DNA from: Ilex aquifolium
Lineage: Eukaryota > Streptophyta > Magnoliopsida > Aquifoliales > Aquifoliaceae
Assembly (NCBI GenBank): GCA_951799425.1
Contig: OX637409.1
Location: forward strand, 17,334,460 to 17,398,459
DNA: 64,000 nt
Reading direction: 5' to 3'
Below the pieces are notes generated by a model. It saw nothing but the letters and a program-made list of their open reading frames with translations. It had not been told where the DNA came from and did not search any database. Shown here one piece after another: positions 18,837 to 29,790 of this stretch. How positions within the stretch are numbered: position 1 is the first letter of the stretch; every line of letters starts with the position of its first letter. The position numbers and the translations under genes were made by a program.

Positions 18837-20118
18837 CAATTGTATATTTTTCATGGTGGCAATGAAGCTTGCTAAGGAGCACAACTTAACCTTTTATTAT
18901 TTTTGATAATACCAGGTGAGTTATAGAGAAGCTGAAGTATATTACACAGCTAAAATAGAGGAGGTGATAGTGGTCCCTCAGAAGTCTCTCAAAGGTTTAA
19001 ATGATTTGTACCTCTCTTTGTCAAAGTGACATCACCTTTTGGAAAATAAAGGTAAATTCTCTTCTATTATCTTTTGCTACTGTATTCTCCTTCCTTTCAA
19101 TTAGAATGAAACATAAATTATTCAGTTAGTTGCAATTTTAATTTGCATGCCTTTGTTTGACTTTTGAAGGGTCTTATGGAATTTTTCCAAGATTCTTGGG
19201 TTACGAAGGTGTTGAGTAACTTAATTACATTTCCTTTTAAAAATTTGCTTTAAAAAATATGATGGAATTGAAATGTAAAATTATAGGCTTTGTTCTTAAA
19301 ATTAAAAATTAGCAAGTTTGCTCCATTTCTAGAACATTGTACTTATTTGTTTAGCATGTAAGACTTTCATTTTTTCCCTGATTTCCTTGTTATTTTGTAT
19401 TGTGTTGCTTTCTTAATGTTTTTGGATTTTCTTAATTGATCTTGATTCCTGAAAATTTGGACAACTCAATTGGATTTTTTTTTTTCAAAAGCTTACTTTT
19501 TCTTTCTGTTTGTGATACTAGGAGTTTTCTTACATGCACATCTTTAGTTTGTCCTTTACATTTGATGGCCATTGTTTTTGATTGAAAAGGTATTGTGGAT
19601 TCTTTTTGAGAATTGAATTTTTTTGAAATTTAATTTTTAGATTGCACAAATTTTCATTTCCTTTCACAATATGTTTTTCTTTCCCTTTTTTTTCTATTTT
19701 GGTTTTTGAGATCATTTGAAAGACGAAGTCATCAGCTTGGTTTTAAATATGAATTCTTTTATTTTTTGGTGTTCTCTATAATTTGATGTGTGCTTTGAAT
19801 CATATGAACTAAAACCTACTGCCAAGATGTTTGTGATATTTTGTTTTCCTGAAAATGTACTATTTTCATTGTTTAATTTCTTAAAGAGTGTCATTGCAAG
19901 TCTGCTTAATATCTCTTTTTGACATATTTTAATTTTTCTACAAATAATATAGTATTTTTAGGCACGGACAATTACTAGTATTTTTGTATCAAAGAAACAT
20001 CCAATCTATAATAATAAGATAGAAGGGTTTTTGAATTCCTTAAATTACATAAGCAGAAGTGTTCTAGAAAAGTGGATCTGGTGGTGGTGTGGTAGGGTAT
20101 AGTTTTTTGGGTTAGTCT

Positions 20119-20690
20119 CATTTTGCCCTCTAAAAGATACAAAAATTCTTAATTTACCCATTGAATGATTAAATTTTTTACATTGCCTCTTGAAAAAATA
20201 AAAAAAAATGTTACAATGTAGTTTATCGTCTGTTTTTCATTTGTTCATCCGTTTGGTTTTGTAATCGTGTGCAAAACACGTGATAAGACCAAGGGCTTTA
20301 TTGTAAAACACATCTCTTTCTCTCCCATTTGACTTGCAGATAAGAACTCACGGTGATTTGCATATTCTAATTAGTTGGAGAGAGAGAGAGAGAGATCAAA
20401 GATGTCAACATCACGCATGTCAGTATTCCTTCTCTCTCTCTCTCACACGATGCAAATCATGATAGCTTTCATGTGCAAGTCACGTGGAAGACGAAGACAT
20501 GTGTTTTACAATAAAACCCTTGGTCTTATCATGTGTTTCGCATGGGATCACAAAATCAAACGGACGAACAAACTTAAAACAGATGATGAACCACATTGCA
20601 AGATTTTTATTTCTTTGACACTAGAAAATTTAATCTTTGAAGGAGTAAACTAACAATTTTTATATCTTTCAGAAGGTAAAATAAAATTTT
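20119..20690. mobile_element. Foldback/MITE-like element with ~190-bp arms
   Basis: The left arm (ttttgccctctaaaagat ... catccgtttggttttg ... gaccaagggctttattg) is matched inverted at the right (caataaaacccttggtc ... caaaatcaaacggacg ... atatctttcagaaggtaaaa). The loop (about 20320-20500) holds a GA run and a CT run. A 92-codon ORF from 20375 spans the loop and right arm and has no domain. The arm resembles in style the 524-1547 family but is a different sequence. Confidence 0.7.
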
Positions 20691-20904
20691 TCCTAGTTTT
20701 TTTTTTTTACAGATTTTTGTTAGTCACGTGAGTGACACTCGTAGATCAATGGGTTTATGAATTGAGTAAATTTAATGAGAAAATAGTCCAATAAAAAAAA
20801 CCAAAAAAATAGTACCAAGCTTATATGATCGAACCAAATAGCTTAACTCGTATTAAAACGAGCATAAAATTATTTCACATTCGGCTTGTATTACAAGTTG
20901 AATA

Positions 20905-21380
20905 CAGGGCTGGCCCAACCTCATTGTAGATAAAACTTGGGCTTTAGGCCCCACAATTTGAGAAGGCCTCACAATTTGAGTTATATAATTAACCCACATT
21001 AAAATTTTAACTTTACAAAAATTTTAAGTCCTATAAATAGGCCTCAAAAATTTAAGTTCAATCAAAATTTTTAATTTCAATAATTTGGGCTCATGATTCA
21101 ACCTATAATATTATAAAATTAAAAATCAAAAGTTAAAAAAAAAAAACTAAACGTATAAAAAATTTACTCAAAAGTCAAGTTATATTTACCTCACATTTAC
21201 TCTCTTCTGGTAAAAAAAAAAGTTAAAACATCTCTATCGACAACACTGATTCTTCCTCTATCACACACACATATAATAAATAAAAAACAAATTAATTTTT
21301 AATAAAATTTTAATATTAAAAATAAAAGGCCTCGTTCGATATTATCGCTTTAGGCTTCAAAATGCTTTGAGCCGCCCCTG
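20905..21380. mobile_element. Small non-autonomous hAT element
   Basis: Begins cagggctggcccaa and ends with the near-inverse gagccgcccctg. The 8-bp flanks gttgaata (20897-20904 and 21381-21388) are identical, the hAT signature. 476 bp, AT-rich, no transposase. Inside are direct words such as ggcctca and ggccccac near the left end. Confidence 0.88.
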
Positions 21381-21676
21381 GTTGAATAAACTTGAGTGAG
21401 CCAAAATATGATACGAACCTGAGCTGTTCATTTTGTTTAACAGCCCTATTTGTAAATATAGATACAGTGCACCGAATGTTCGAACCACATATATCTTTGT
21501 TTTTGTTCATTTTTAAAATTCTAAAATAATTTGTTATATAATAGATTAGAAATATAAATTTTTTTTTTCTCCATTACCTAACGAATTATTCGTATCCAGT
21601 ATTAATTTAATTTATTTATTATTGGTAATAATCTATCATTTTATTTTTAGAGTTATCTTAATGTATAAAATTGATA

Positions 21677-21976
21677 TCTTGCAGGTAGGGTTGATAATTA
21701 AGCAGAGTTACGCGGACTCGGCTCAGATAGGACTCAACTCGAGCTCGGATCTTATTTTAAACAAGCTAAACTTGAACAAATTTTTAAACTCTTTTATAAA
21801 ACGAGCTTAAAAGGCTTGACTCGAGTTCGTAAAACTCGATTTGTTTGTATGTAAAATAGTTGAGTTACTTAGGCTCGACTTATTTTTTAAAAGAGCTGAA
21901 CTTGAACAAGTTTTTAAACTCGTTTAAAAAAACGAGTTCGAAAAACTCAACTCGATTATCAACCCTACATGCAAGA
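21677..21976. mobile_element. ~300-bp MITE with 20-bp TIRs and internal inverted words
   Basis: Terminal inverted repeats cttgcaggtagggttgataa / its inverse with one mismatch (attatcaaccctacatgcaag side). The interior repeats gagctcg, actcgag, aaacgag and cttgaacaa words in both orientations. No matching TSD is clear. The hAT-like end tagggttgataat suggests that superfamily. Confidence 0.65.
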
Positions 21977-23176
21977 CTTGAAAACCTGAACAAGATGCAT
22001 AGCAAAGAAACTTCCAGAATGATGTGTTAATGTGAGTCACACGATTCACCTAGAACTAACCATGCTCTAAAGTTCTTTAGCGTTTTTAAAGCGAATTTGT
22101 CATAAATTCACGAATTCACTTGCATATATTCTCGAATTTTAATAAATTACAATAAAAAATAATTTGGGTAAATATTTTAACTCCTAATGACAAGCCCAAG
22201 ACATAAAACTTGTTTCAACGGATTAAATAGACTAACCTCCTGTTGTACTCACCTTAATTTAAAGCTTTTTCAACTTAAGGATTCACACCGAAAGATGTGC
22301 AAGTCCAGTGACTTTAACTCCCCACCCTTGTCGATGTGGGATTCTTGCTTTATACAATTGTGTTTCTGTTGAGTTTTTCACTCTAGAGGTGATGTGGGAT
22401 TGTTGTCCACAGTGGACTAAAACAATTTCCTTTGATCTGTTTTTTTTTTGTGAGTTTTGTTAATCATTCACAATATTATTTTTGTGTGGGATTCAAAAGC
22501 TAAATTAATAATTAATAAAATTTATAAAATTTATCATATATTTGTATATAAAATTTAATTTTTCAAAATATATTTTCAATAGTTTTTTTGTATGTAAAAA
22601 TTTATGTATGTATATACTATGATGCTCTTAAGATGCTCCCGCCCTTTGAATTTGTTGAATTTTATTTGCTTTTGCATTCCCGCCTTCGCTCCTGCTCTAT
22701 GTGATCAAGGTGCTAACCATATTCTTTTATCAAATTTTATTTTCTAAATGATGTGATTAATTCATCATCACAAGGTATTCTTAGGACTCTTTATTTAGTG
22801 GTGATGGATATATACTATTATTTTTTTTAATTTTCTTTGGGTATTACGGTTTACGAGTGTCCAGATCAATTTACAGATACCTCAATTATTACTTCAAAAA
22901 TTTTGATGATACATTTGGTGCGCATAGCAATTCGAGAAACTTGTAAGTACAATTTCTAACAACATGTGAACGTGCCGTGCATTCTCTGTGTAGTAGTATG
23001 CAAGCTGAAAAAAAGTTTCAGAAATCTGTATTTACTAATGAAAGTCATTTAGTTTACATACTTTTGACTGATTAATATATTCTTATTAAGAAACTTAATG
23101 ACATTGTTATAATATCATAGCTCAAAAAAACATAAATATGTCTTCATACTCAGATATTCTTTAGCATCACAACTAT
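21977..23176. other. AT-rich spacer
   Basis: No credible gene over 1.2 kb. The phrase gatgtgggatt occurs twice (about 22334 and 22391), likely a scrap of an old repeat. Short ORFs (61 codons at 22187) lack any feature. Confidence 0.35.
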
Positions 23177-23320
23177 CATTAATGTTCCGTTTGGTACGAT
23201 AAAAAAATGGAAGGATGAAAAGTTAGAAGGATGAAAAGCTTGAGGGATATATAAAACATCATGTTTGGTAACAAAGAAAAATATGAAGGATGGAAAAGTG
23301 AATGGATGAGTTTTTTTTTT
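23177..23320. repeat. Left part of a MITE-like element split by the Tat element
   Basis: Starts gttccgtttggtacgat; followed by repeated gaaggatgaaaag words. The matching inverted end (catcctaccaaaca and atcattcatatcaaacag words) appears beyond the Tat element at about 53290-53420, suggesting the big element landed inside a small one. Confidence 0.45.
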
Positions 23321-24079
23321 TGATGGTGCTCGAAATTACTCTACCCAATTACAAAACAACTGTGAGGTGAAGCTCAGTGGAGACTTTATGAATACTTAGA
23401 ACAATGGGGAAGTAAATGTTAATGTTAGACCAAAGAACATGATATAAGTGGTTCACCTCAGCCGAAAGACTAAGGCTACATCTACTATAATGGAGGCTCC
23501 TACTCCTTGGGGATTGTATTACTTGAGGAAAAAGATAGCGATTATAGTGAGTTTTTGACTGAGTGCCTTTTTACACAATGTTACTTAGGTAAAACTATGA
23601 AACACTCCCCTTTACAGTGGCTTCGTCTTCTATTTATACACCTGGCTATTTAGGGTTTCTACAGTTCTTCATTTTCTAGCTGATTTTGTGGTCCCCCCTT
23701 CATTTGTCTTGTAGTGGGTCTGCCAGCCTGACGTCTTCTGTGCCTATGATCCTTGGAATGTAATGTAAACGATTATTCCCTTTATCAGGGAATATCTATT
23801 AGTTAGAGTTGTTAGAGATTGTCCCCTGGCCATATGGCGCGACTGGGGTTACTTGAGGCCCATCTTGTACGGAGCTCTTTATTCTCGAGCAGGTACGTTC
23901 TGCCGAGCTGGTACATATCCCGAACTGGAGAATCCTGGGCTTTCATGGCCATGGGCTATCGTCCAATCCCATGATAAGGTGGGCGCTCTGCAAGTGGGCC
24001 ATTAGGGTTGTCTTTTAATGGGCCCACTGGATGTTTTGGACTCCAAATGGGTGGCTCAGACTTAAATACATCATTATCA
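23321..24079 (-). repeat. 3' LTR of the Tat element
   Basis: 759 bp. The inverse TATA box tatttata at 23631-23638 reads TATAAATA on the minus strand, in agreement with the orientation given by PPT and PBS. Confidence 0.92.
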
Positions 24080-24096
24080 GTTTTCCCCCAGCCCCA
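24080..24096 (-). promoter_or_regulatory. Polypurine tract of the Tat element
   Basis: gttttcccccagcccc, which on the minus strand is GGGGCTGGGGGAAAAC ending at the LTR edge. Confidence 0.8.
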
Positions 24097-24684
24097 GGTC
24101 AGGAGGATGGCTTTCCAGCCCGGACCTGGGGTTAAACATGTCTTTTCCATGATTACTGGCTCTGATGGGAGAAACGTGCTAGGGGAGGACATGCGTTGTT
24201 CGGTGAGGGCTCCTTCTGCACGTCTTTTTCACGTCCGATCGTGGTACTGAATGCCTCACATAAAAAAGGGAAAAACTCCTTATCTCTTTACTGGGATTTC
24301 GAATTCCAATTCCTTCGCGCTCCTTTTCCCTTCTTCTGGACTCCAAGGCGGCCGCTTTTAGTTCCCGGTGGTTTTGAGAGTTCTGGGCGTCTCATCCTTC
24401 TGCAAATTGATTCTAGCTTCCTGTTAGGTACGTTCCTTCTTTCTTTCCTTCGATCTGGATCCCTTTAACCTACCCTGGTGGGGCTACGGGTTTTGCTTCA
24501 TTATTTAGAGGTTTAGCTATTTCTGAAGTCACTTCGGTAGTTTTTCTTTTCTTTCGTGATTTGTAGATTACATTCTCCTATTGAGGTTATCTTTACTTAT
24601 ATCCTGGTGTTTAGTTCCCTTGTTTTTCATGGATTGCGCCTCACATCTGCCCCCTTGCATTCAGACTTACAGTTTAGACCGCTA

Positions 24685-26921
24685 ATGGGGAGGGTGGTTT
24701 CTGAGACTTCTTCCGATTCCATGTCTGGGGAGGGGAGTAATAAGGGTGTTGGCGAGGTCTCTGCTACATTCTCTAGTGGCCATTCTAAGGAGGAGGCCTC
24801 ATCTCCCTCAGATGGGGAGAAGGTCCCTGCAGAGGGCAGTACGCTAGTCGAGGATGCCCAGTTCTCCCTAGCTTTGGTAGAGAGTTTTGAATTCTTTCCT
24901 AGGGTGCCAGATTCCGAGGGTCCGAGACCAACTCTCGAGGCTTCAACTTCGGGTCATTCTGTTGAGGCTCCTTTGGCGTTACCCCCATTCCCTTAAGTCG
25001 TTCTAAGAAGAAAAGATCTACGGGTGCTTCGTCTTCTGCCCCCCAAAATTAAAAAGTTCGACGAGACCTTTCTGACCTCACTTGTTGTGCCGAGTCGACT
25101 TCGAGCTATCTTGATGCGGACGATCGGGAGGCTCTGAGGGAAGAGTACTCTTTCCAGATTCTGTCCTACTCCAATTCTCCTAGGGAGGATGAGAGATGCA
25201 ATTCTTCTATTCTTGGGATGAACTGCTTCTTCACATCGACATTCCGTGTTGGCCTTAGATTTCCTGTTCATCTTTTTATCCGAGACATCCTTGACTTTTA
25301 CAATGTGTGTCCGGCTCGGGTGTCTCCAAACGGTTGGGGCTTGCTGGTTGGCTTCCTCGGCCATTGGTTCGAGAGTGGGAACACTTCTTCGCCTACCATT
25401 CGTGAGTTTGCTCACCTCTTCCAGCTCAAATCTTCTTTGGTGTTGGGTTTCTTCTATTTTGCCAAGCGGGTGAAGGCGAAGACTCTGGTTTCCGGGCTTC
25501 CTTCTTCTAACAAAGGGCGGAAGCTAAAGTTCTTCTTTGTTTAAGACGATTCTTGGGAGTTATTGGGAACACCTGTCGACATTCCTCGCATCCCGAGGTC
25601 TTGGGAAATTTCGATGAACACTCGTAAGGGCAATAGTTGAATATACATCTGCTGGTAGTGCCTTTCCTTTTTGGGATTGTAATGCTGATCTCTGGTTTGA
25701 TTTATATGCTTTTGCCCAGCTCCTGACGCTACGGAGGCTAGTAAGGTGGATTTGACAAAGTCTTTTGGTCTTAAATCTTTTTCGACTTTGGTGACCGAGG
25801 AGAATCTTGTAAAATACGAGCTCGGTCCTCTCGTGGAAGCGCAACCTGCCCCACTCACTGAATCGTTGCCAACAGAATCTCCCAATCAGATGGATCCTGA
25901 CCTTATCATGGCGGCCTTTATAGATGAAAAGACGAGGAAGAGAAGAAAGTTGGTAAAGGCTTCTGAGCTTCCTTCCAAAGAAGAACTGATGCCGACAGAT
26001 GCCACTCTAGAGTAGAGACGCGAGGACTCATCCTTTCATGGGGGTGATGTTCCCTTCTCTTTGTCTTCCAAGCCATCCCTTATAGAGGGGCGCGAAGCAA
26101 GAGGGGGCGAGCCCACCAAATTGCCGTTCAAGAATAAGCCGTCGTCCAAGAGGGGTAAGTTTCCATAGCGGCTCCTGATCTCCCTCAGCCAACTTTGTCG
26201 GAGAGGAAAAAGGGGGAATCAAGTCCTCTTTAAACGATTGCCAAAGGAGTGGGTTCTTGCGCGACCTCGCGGCTATTGTTGACGCTCTAGCCGAGCTGGT
26301 CCTAACTTTGGACCCCGAGATAGCCATGCAGGTCAGCATTGGTAGGAAAACCAAGTACGCCATTCAGGGCTTGGTTGAATACCATGCACTTTCACCTTCC
26401 TCATTTGAATATCTTCTTTGGATCCCTTTATCTCTTGTTTATATGGATTGTGTCCCTTTTGCTAGTCTTGGCATGTATCAAGATGATGGAGTTCCATCAC
26501 GATCGTCTTTTGACTCAACTGAATGCAAAGGAGCGCGAGCTGAGGAGCGCACTAGATGTTACTGACGTTGCTAAGGTGGGGAAAAGTGTGGCTGAGGAGA
26601 AGGTAGTTGTTATGGAGTCCAAGGTGACTGAGTTAAAAAGAGTCTGTGCTAACCTGGACGCCCGCCATCAGTATTCTCGAGGAGTTAAAGGCAAAGGATG
26701 CCAAGCTAAAGTCCCTGAATGAAAAGATCGTCAAGCTCCTTAAGACGAATGCTACTGCCTTTGTGAAGGGTTTCATGAACTTCCAAGACCAAGCGGAGAA
26801 GGCATTCCCTAACCTTGACCTGGACTCTTTTATGTTGGAGATCAAGGCGCCAAAGTCCGTGGATGCGGCTAGGGAAGCTATTGCCGAGCCTTTCGATGGG
26901 GGTGAAGGACTTGCCACCTGA
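24685..26921 (+). pseudogene. Antisense ORF unit 1 of the Tat element (PF04195-like)
   Basis: Runs opposite to pol. It opens at ATG 24685 with an acidic Ser/Glu-rich leader (MGRVVSETSSDS onward). After a frameshift near 24995 comes the 'putative gypsy type transposon' (PF04195) domain at about 25218-25544: GLRFPVHLFIRDILDFYNV, then SPNGWGLLVGFL, ending GRKLKFFFV. Further frameshifts follow. The C-terminal part is a coiled coil (about 26480-26640 and 26646-26800, for example LEELKAKDAKLKSLNEKIV) and a conserved tail LDLDSFMLEIKAP, to TGA 26919. A TTTT-rich 3' end with aatgaa (about 27055) follows. The function of such antisense proteins is unknown. Possible introns cannot be told from decay here. 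Confidence 0.75.
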
Positions 26922-27408
26922 ATTTAGTCTTTGTTAGGGTGTTCACTGTGATGAACTGCTGGTTGCTGTTGTCATCTCTTCCTTGTATTGGACCTTTTGT
27001 AAAATTAAAATTTAGTTCCTGGCTTTGAATTTTTTTTGTATATCTCTTCTTTTTTTAATGAAGGCACTTGCATATTCCTTTACTTGTTATCCTCTCTCTC
27101 TCTCCCTTCTTTTTTTTGTTTGTTTCTTCTTGAAAACGAGAAATGGTAGGTGACTTAGCTGTCTTAAACTGCATTCAGTTTGTTCTCTTATTGTGGTGGA
27201 ATCCTGTGCTGCTAGTTGAATTAAGCGGCTTTACTTGAAGTTGTTCAGGCCCCTATCAAACCCGAGCTGATAACTTGCAGGAGCTGCTTTTGTTTGTTGA
27301 GGCTATTTTGGGCTTTTCCCTTATCTTTTTGTGTATCCCAAGGTTGATGGTTTTATTCAGTTTGAGAATGTGTACCGGCGGTGGTGTGGCTGTCTCCTCC
27401 AAAGTAGC

Positions 27409-27649
27409 GCCCATTTTCCCCACGTTCGACACGTGGATGGAGCATTCAATGCGATGGACTCACATTAATTGCGTCTTCCTGAAGTGATGCATGCCGTTTG
27501 GATCCTCATAAATAGATCCCCCAATCTGCAGACTTCTTACCTTTATGCTTGAGTACTCTCTTCCTTGTTTGCTACTTTCATTCTCTGGTTTTTTTTCCTT
27601 CAACTTCCTCTTATTTTTAACATGTCGCGAACACCTGTTTCCTATCACG
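27409..27649 (+). promoter_or_regulatory. Probable promoter of antisense ORF unit 2
   Basis: A G-box core cacgtg (in gacacgtgga, about 27429-27438) lies about 75 bases above a TATA-like cataaatag (about 27507-27515), which is followed by a pyrimidine-rich leader into ATG 27650. This looks like a self-contained plant promoter inside the retrotransposon. Confidence 0.45.
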
Positions 27650-29543
27650 ATGCCTAGCAGTAGGTTTTCCCTGCCGTCGAAGCCCGTGAGATCGACGCCG
27701 AGGGGGCTCATTTCTAGCCGCTATGCCTTTCCTAGTGGGGTAACTGTTCATGACGCTGGGCTCTATCCTTACCATTAGTCCTTGGAGAGTTGGGTTTGTT
27801 TTTTTTTGAAGCTCTTTTCTAGCTGGGCCTTAGGTTTCCTCTTCCTCCATTTGCAAGGGAGGTTCTGCATTTTTTTAGCCTTTGTCCGGCTATGTTGCTA
27901 CCAGCAGGGTGGGCAATTCTGTTGGCGTTCCCTGTGCGGGGAAATTCTGTCGTCTATTCATGCTGCCTCGTGCCACCTTGGCAGAGTTCCTTAATTTTTT
28001 TCGTCCCATGGAAGTATCTGAGTTCTACTATTTTTCCCCAAGAAGGGGGGGAGAACTCCCATTTTCGATCTTCCTCCTAAGCTAGAGGGTTGGAAAAAGG
28101 GGTAGTTTTTTTATTTTTGGGATAGGTTGGGAATTCGTGCCCCAGACGTCCTCATCGATCTGGGTTCCCACAATCTGGGGGCGGCATCATCATTTTAGTG
28201 AGTTCCCCTGCCGCAGTGAGTTTACTTCTATTGGACTGTCCATCCCACGCTTGCAGGGCTCTAACTTAATCCCTTTGTTTTATCTCTTTCTTTTATAGGC
28301 GAATACCTGAGCTTGATTGGAGAGGTGCAATCTCGTGTTGATCAAGCTCGAGCCTGGTTGCCCATTTCTTATTTCGAGCTAATGTATCCTGACCTAGGTG
28401 ATGTCTCGGGCCGTGAGCACCCGATGTCTTTACAAAGTGATGTTTGTCTCATCTTGGTGCATCTTTCTGATATGTCCTTTGATTGTCTTGTTTCTTCAAT
28501 TCCCGGGTACCTGGTTAGTGAGAGGGACGTGACCGTAGAGCAAGTGGGTTAGAGAAGAATGGCACGAGCTCCTGGACCTCCTGTAAAGAGGGCGCGGATC
28601 TCCGAGGATAGCCCGACACCGAGTTCTCTGGCTGTCCCGACACCGAGTTCTCTGGCTATCCCAACACCAAGTTCTCTGGTTGTCCGAACGCTGAGTTCCT
28701 TTGCCGCACCCGTGGTTCCACCTAGCGTTGGTGAAGCCACGATTGGAGTAGTGTCCATTAATCCCGAGGCGAGACCAGTTCAGCGTAGGTATTTTCCTAG
28801 AGGCGTGGAAGGGTCCAGCTCAAGGCACCCTGATCCAGCTATGGCTAGTGGTCTCGAGGTGAGTCTTTTGAATGATGTGGCCATAGGTAGCCGGGCCTTC
28901 ATGGAGCTGATCCCCCAGGTCATTCTCCGTCGTTCTGTAAGCTAGCCTTTCAGAGCTAGGACTCGAGATGCCTTGCATGCACTCCTTGAGGTGAAATTTA
29001 TCGTCTTTTTCGTCTTTGCCTTCATCTATCTCAACTATGCGACATCTTATCTGCTTGTCTTGGCTTCAGGTTACGACGCACGTTTGTACGTTCGGTGGAA
29101 AAATCCATCACCTGAAGATGGAAGCTCGCAAGAAGGATGCTAGGTTTGCTGAGCTTCTGCATTGGGGCCTGGAGCTGGAAGACGATTTGAAGGTGACTCT
29201 TGAACAGAGAGCCCAAGTTTTCTAACAGCTGATCGCTGCTACCACCTCAGAGATCTCCTTGCGGGAATAGCTGAATGATCAAACTGAAGAACTGGTCTCC
29301 TTGCGACAATAGCTCGATGACCAATAGGATGATCTAATTAGTTGTCAGACTGATAACATGGAATTGACTACCCAAGTGGGTGAATCTCGTGCAATTATCG
29401 CCGATCTGGAGGACTCTCTAAGCGTGGAGTGTCGGTTGGTCGAGAAATAGAGAAAAGAGATCCAGAAGACAAAGAGAGAGGCCGCAAAGGCTTTCGTGGA
29501 CAGGTTCCTTTCTGATCTAGGCCTTGATCAATTCGAACCTTGA
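27650..29543 (+). pseudogene. Antisense ORF unit 2 of the Tat element (PF04195-like)
   Basis: Starts MPSSRFSLPSKPV at 27650. A decayed copy of the PF04195 domain lies at about 27820-28200 (words FFSLCPAMLLPAGWAILL can be read across two frames). A Pro/Ser-rich linker follows at 28559-28760 with three to four 24-bp repeats (TPSSLA units), then a coiled-coil end at about 29090-29543 with the tail FLSDLGLDQFEP before TGA 29541. In the last part one frame is kept but broken by TAA 29223 and TAG at 29268, 29310, 29325 and 29448. The sequence after the stop resembles the 3' end of unit 1. Confidence 0.7.
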
Positions 29544-29790
29544 TTCAATCCTCCTTCTGGTGGCTCCTCTGGAGGAGGCGATGCTGCTCCATCATTTGCC
29601 CAACCCTGAAACTTCCTGATCTTATCCTGCTTTGCTGTTTGCTTCTGTTGTTTGTTTGTTTGTTTTTTTTGTTTTTGTTTTTTTTTTGGGCACTTGCTGC
29701 ACATATATTTTTGAAATTAAAGGTGTATCCTTCCTTTGATATTGGAATGAAAAATGCTTTGACTTTCTATAGATGTTGTTGGAGATGTTT

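Larger units (their letters stand above)
17938..19978 (+). mobile_element. Probable non-autonomous Helitron (plus strand)
   Basis: The 5' end TCTATATAATAAAG follows a host A (17937). The 3' end reads ggcacggacaattactag, with terminal CTAG at 19975-19978 before a host T (19979). Only one arm of the usual hairpin (gcacggac) is visible, so the 3' end is decayed. The interior begins with a CT-rich leader-like stretch (18110-18460), then a four-fold short repeat (18686-18836) and an exon-like stretch (about 18915-19050: gtgagttatagagaagctg onward), which could be a captured gene 5' end. No Rep/helicase is present. A second Helitron-like 5' terminus (tctataataataagatag) starts at 20005, without a matching 3' end that I can fix. 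Confidence 0.5.

Noticed and set aside
20005-20760. A third Helitron starting at tctataataataag
   Set aside because: A 5' terminus is plausible, but I could not find a CTRR end with hairpin before a T, so it is mentioned only in passing.
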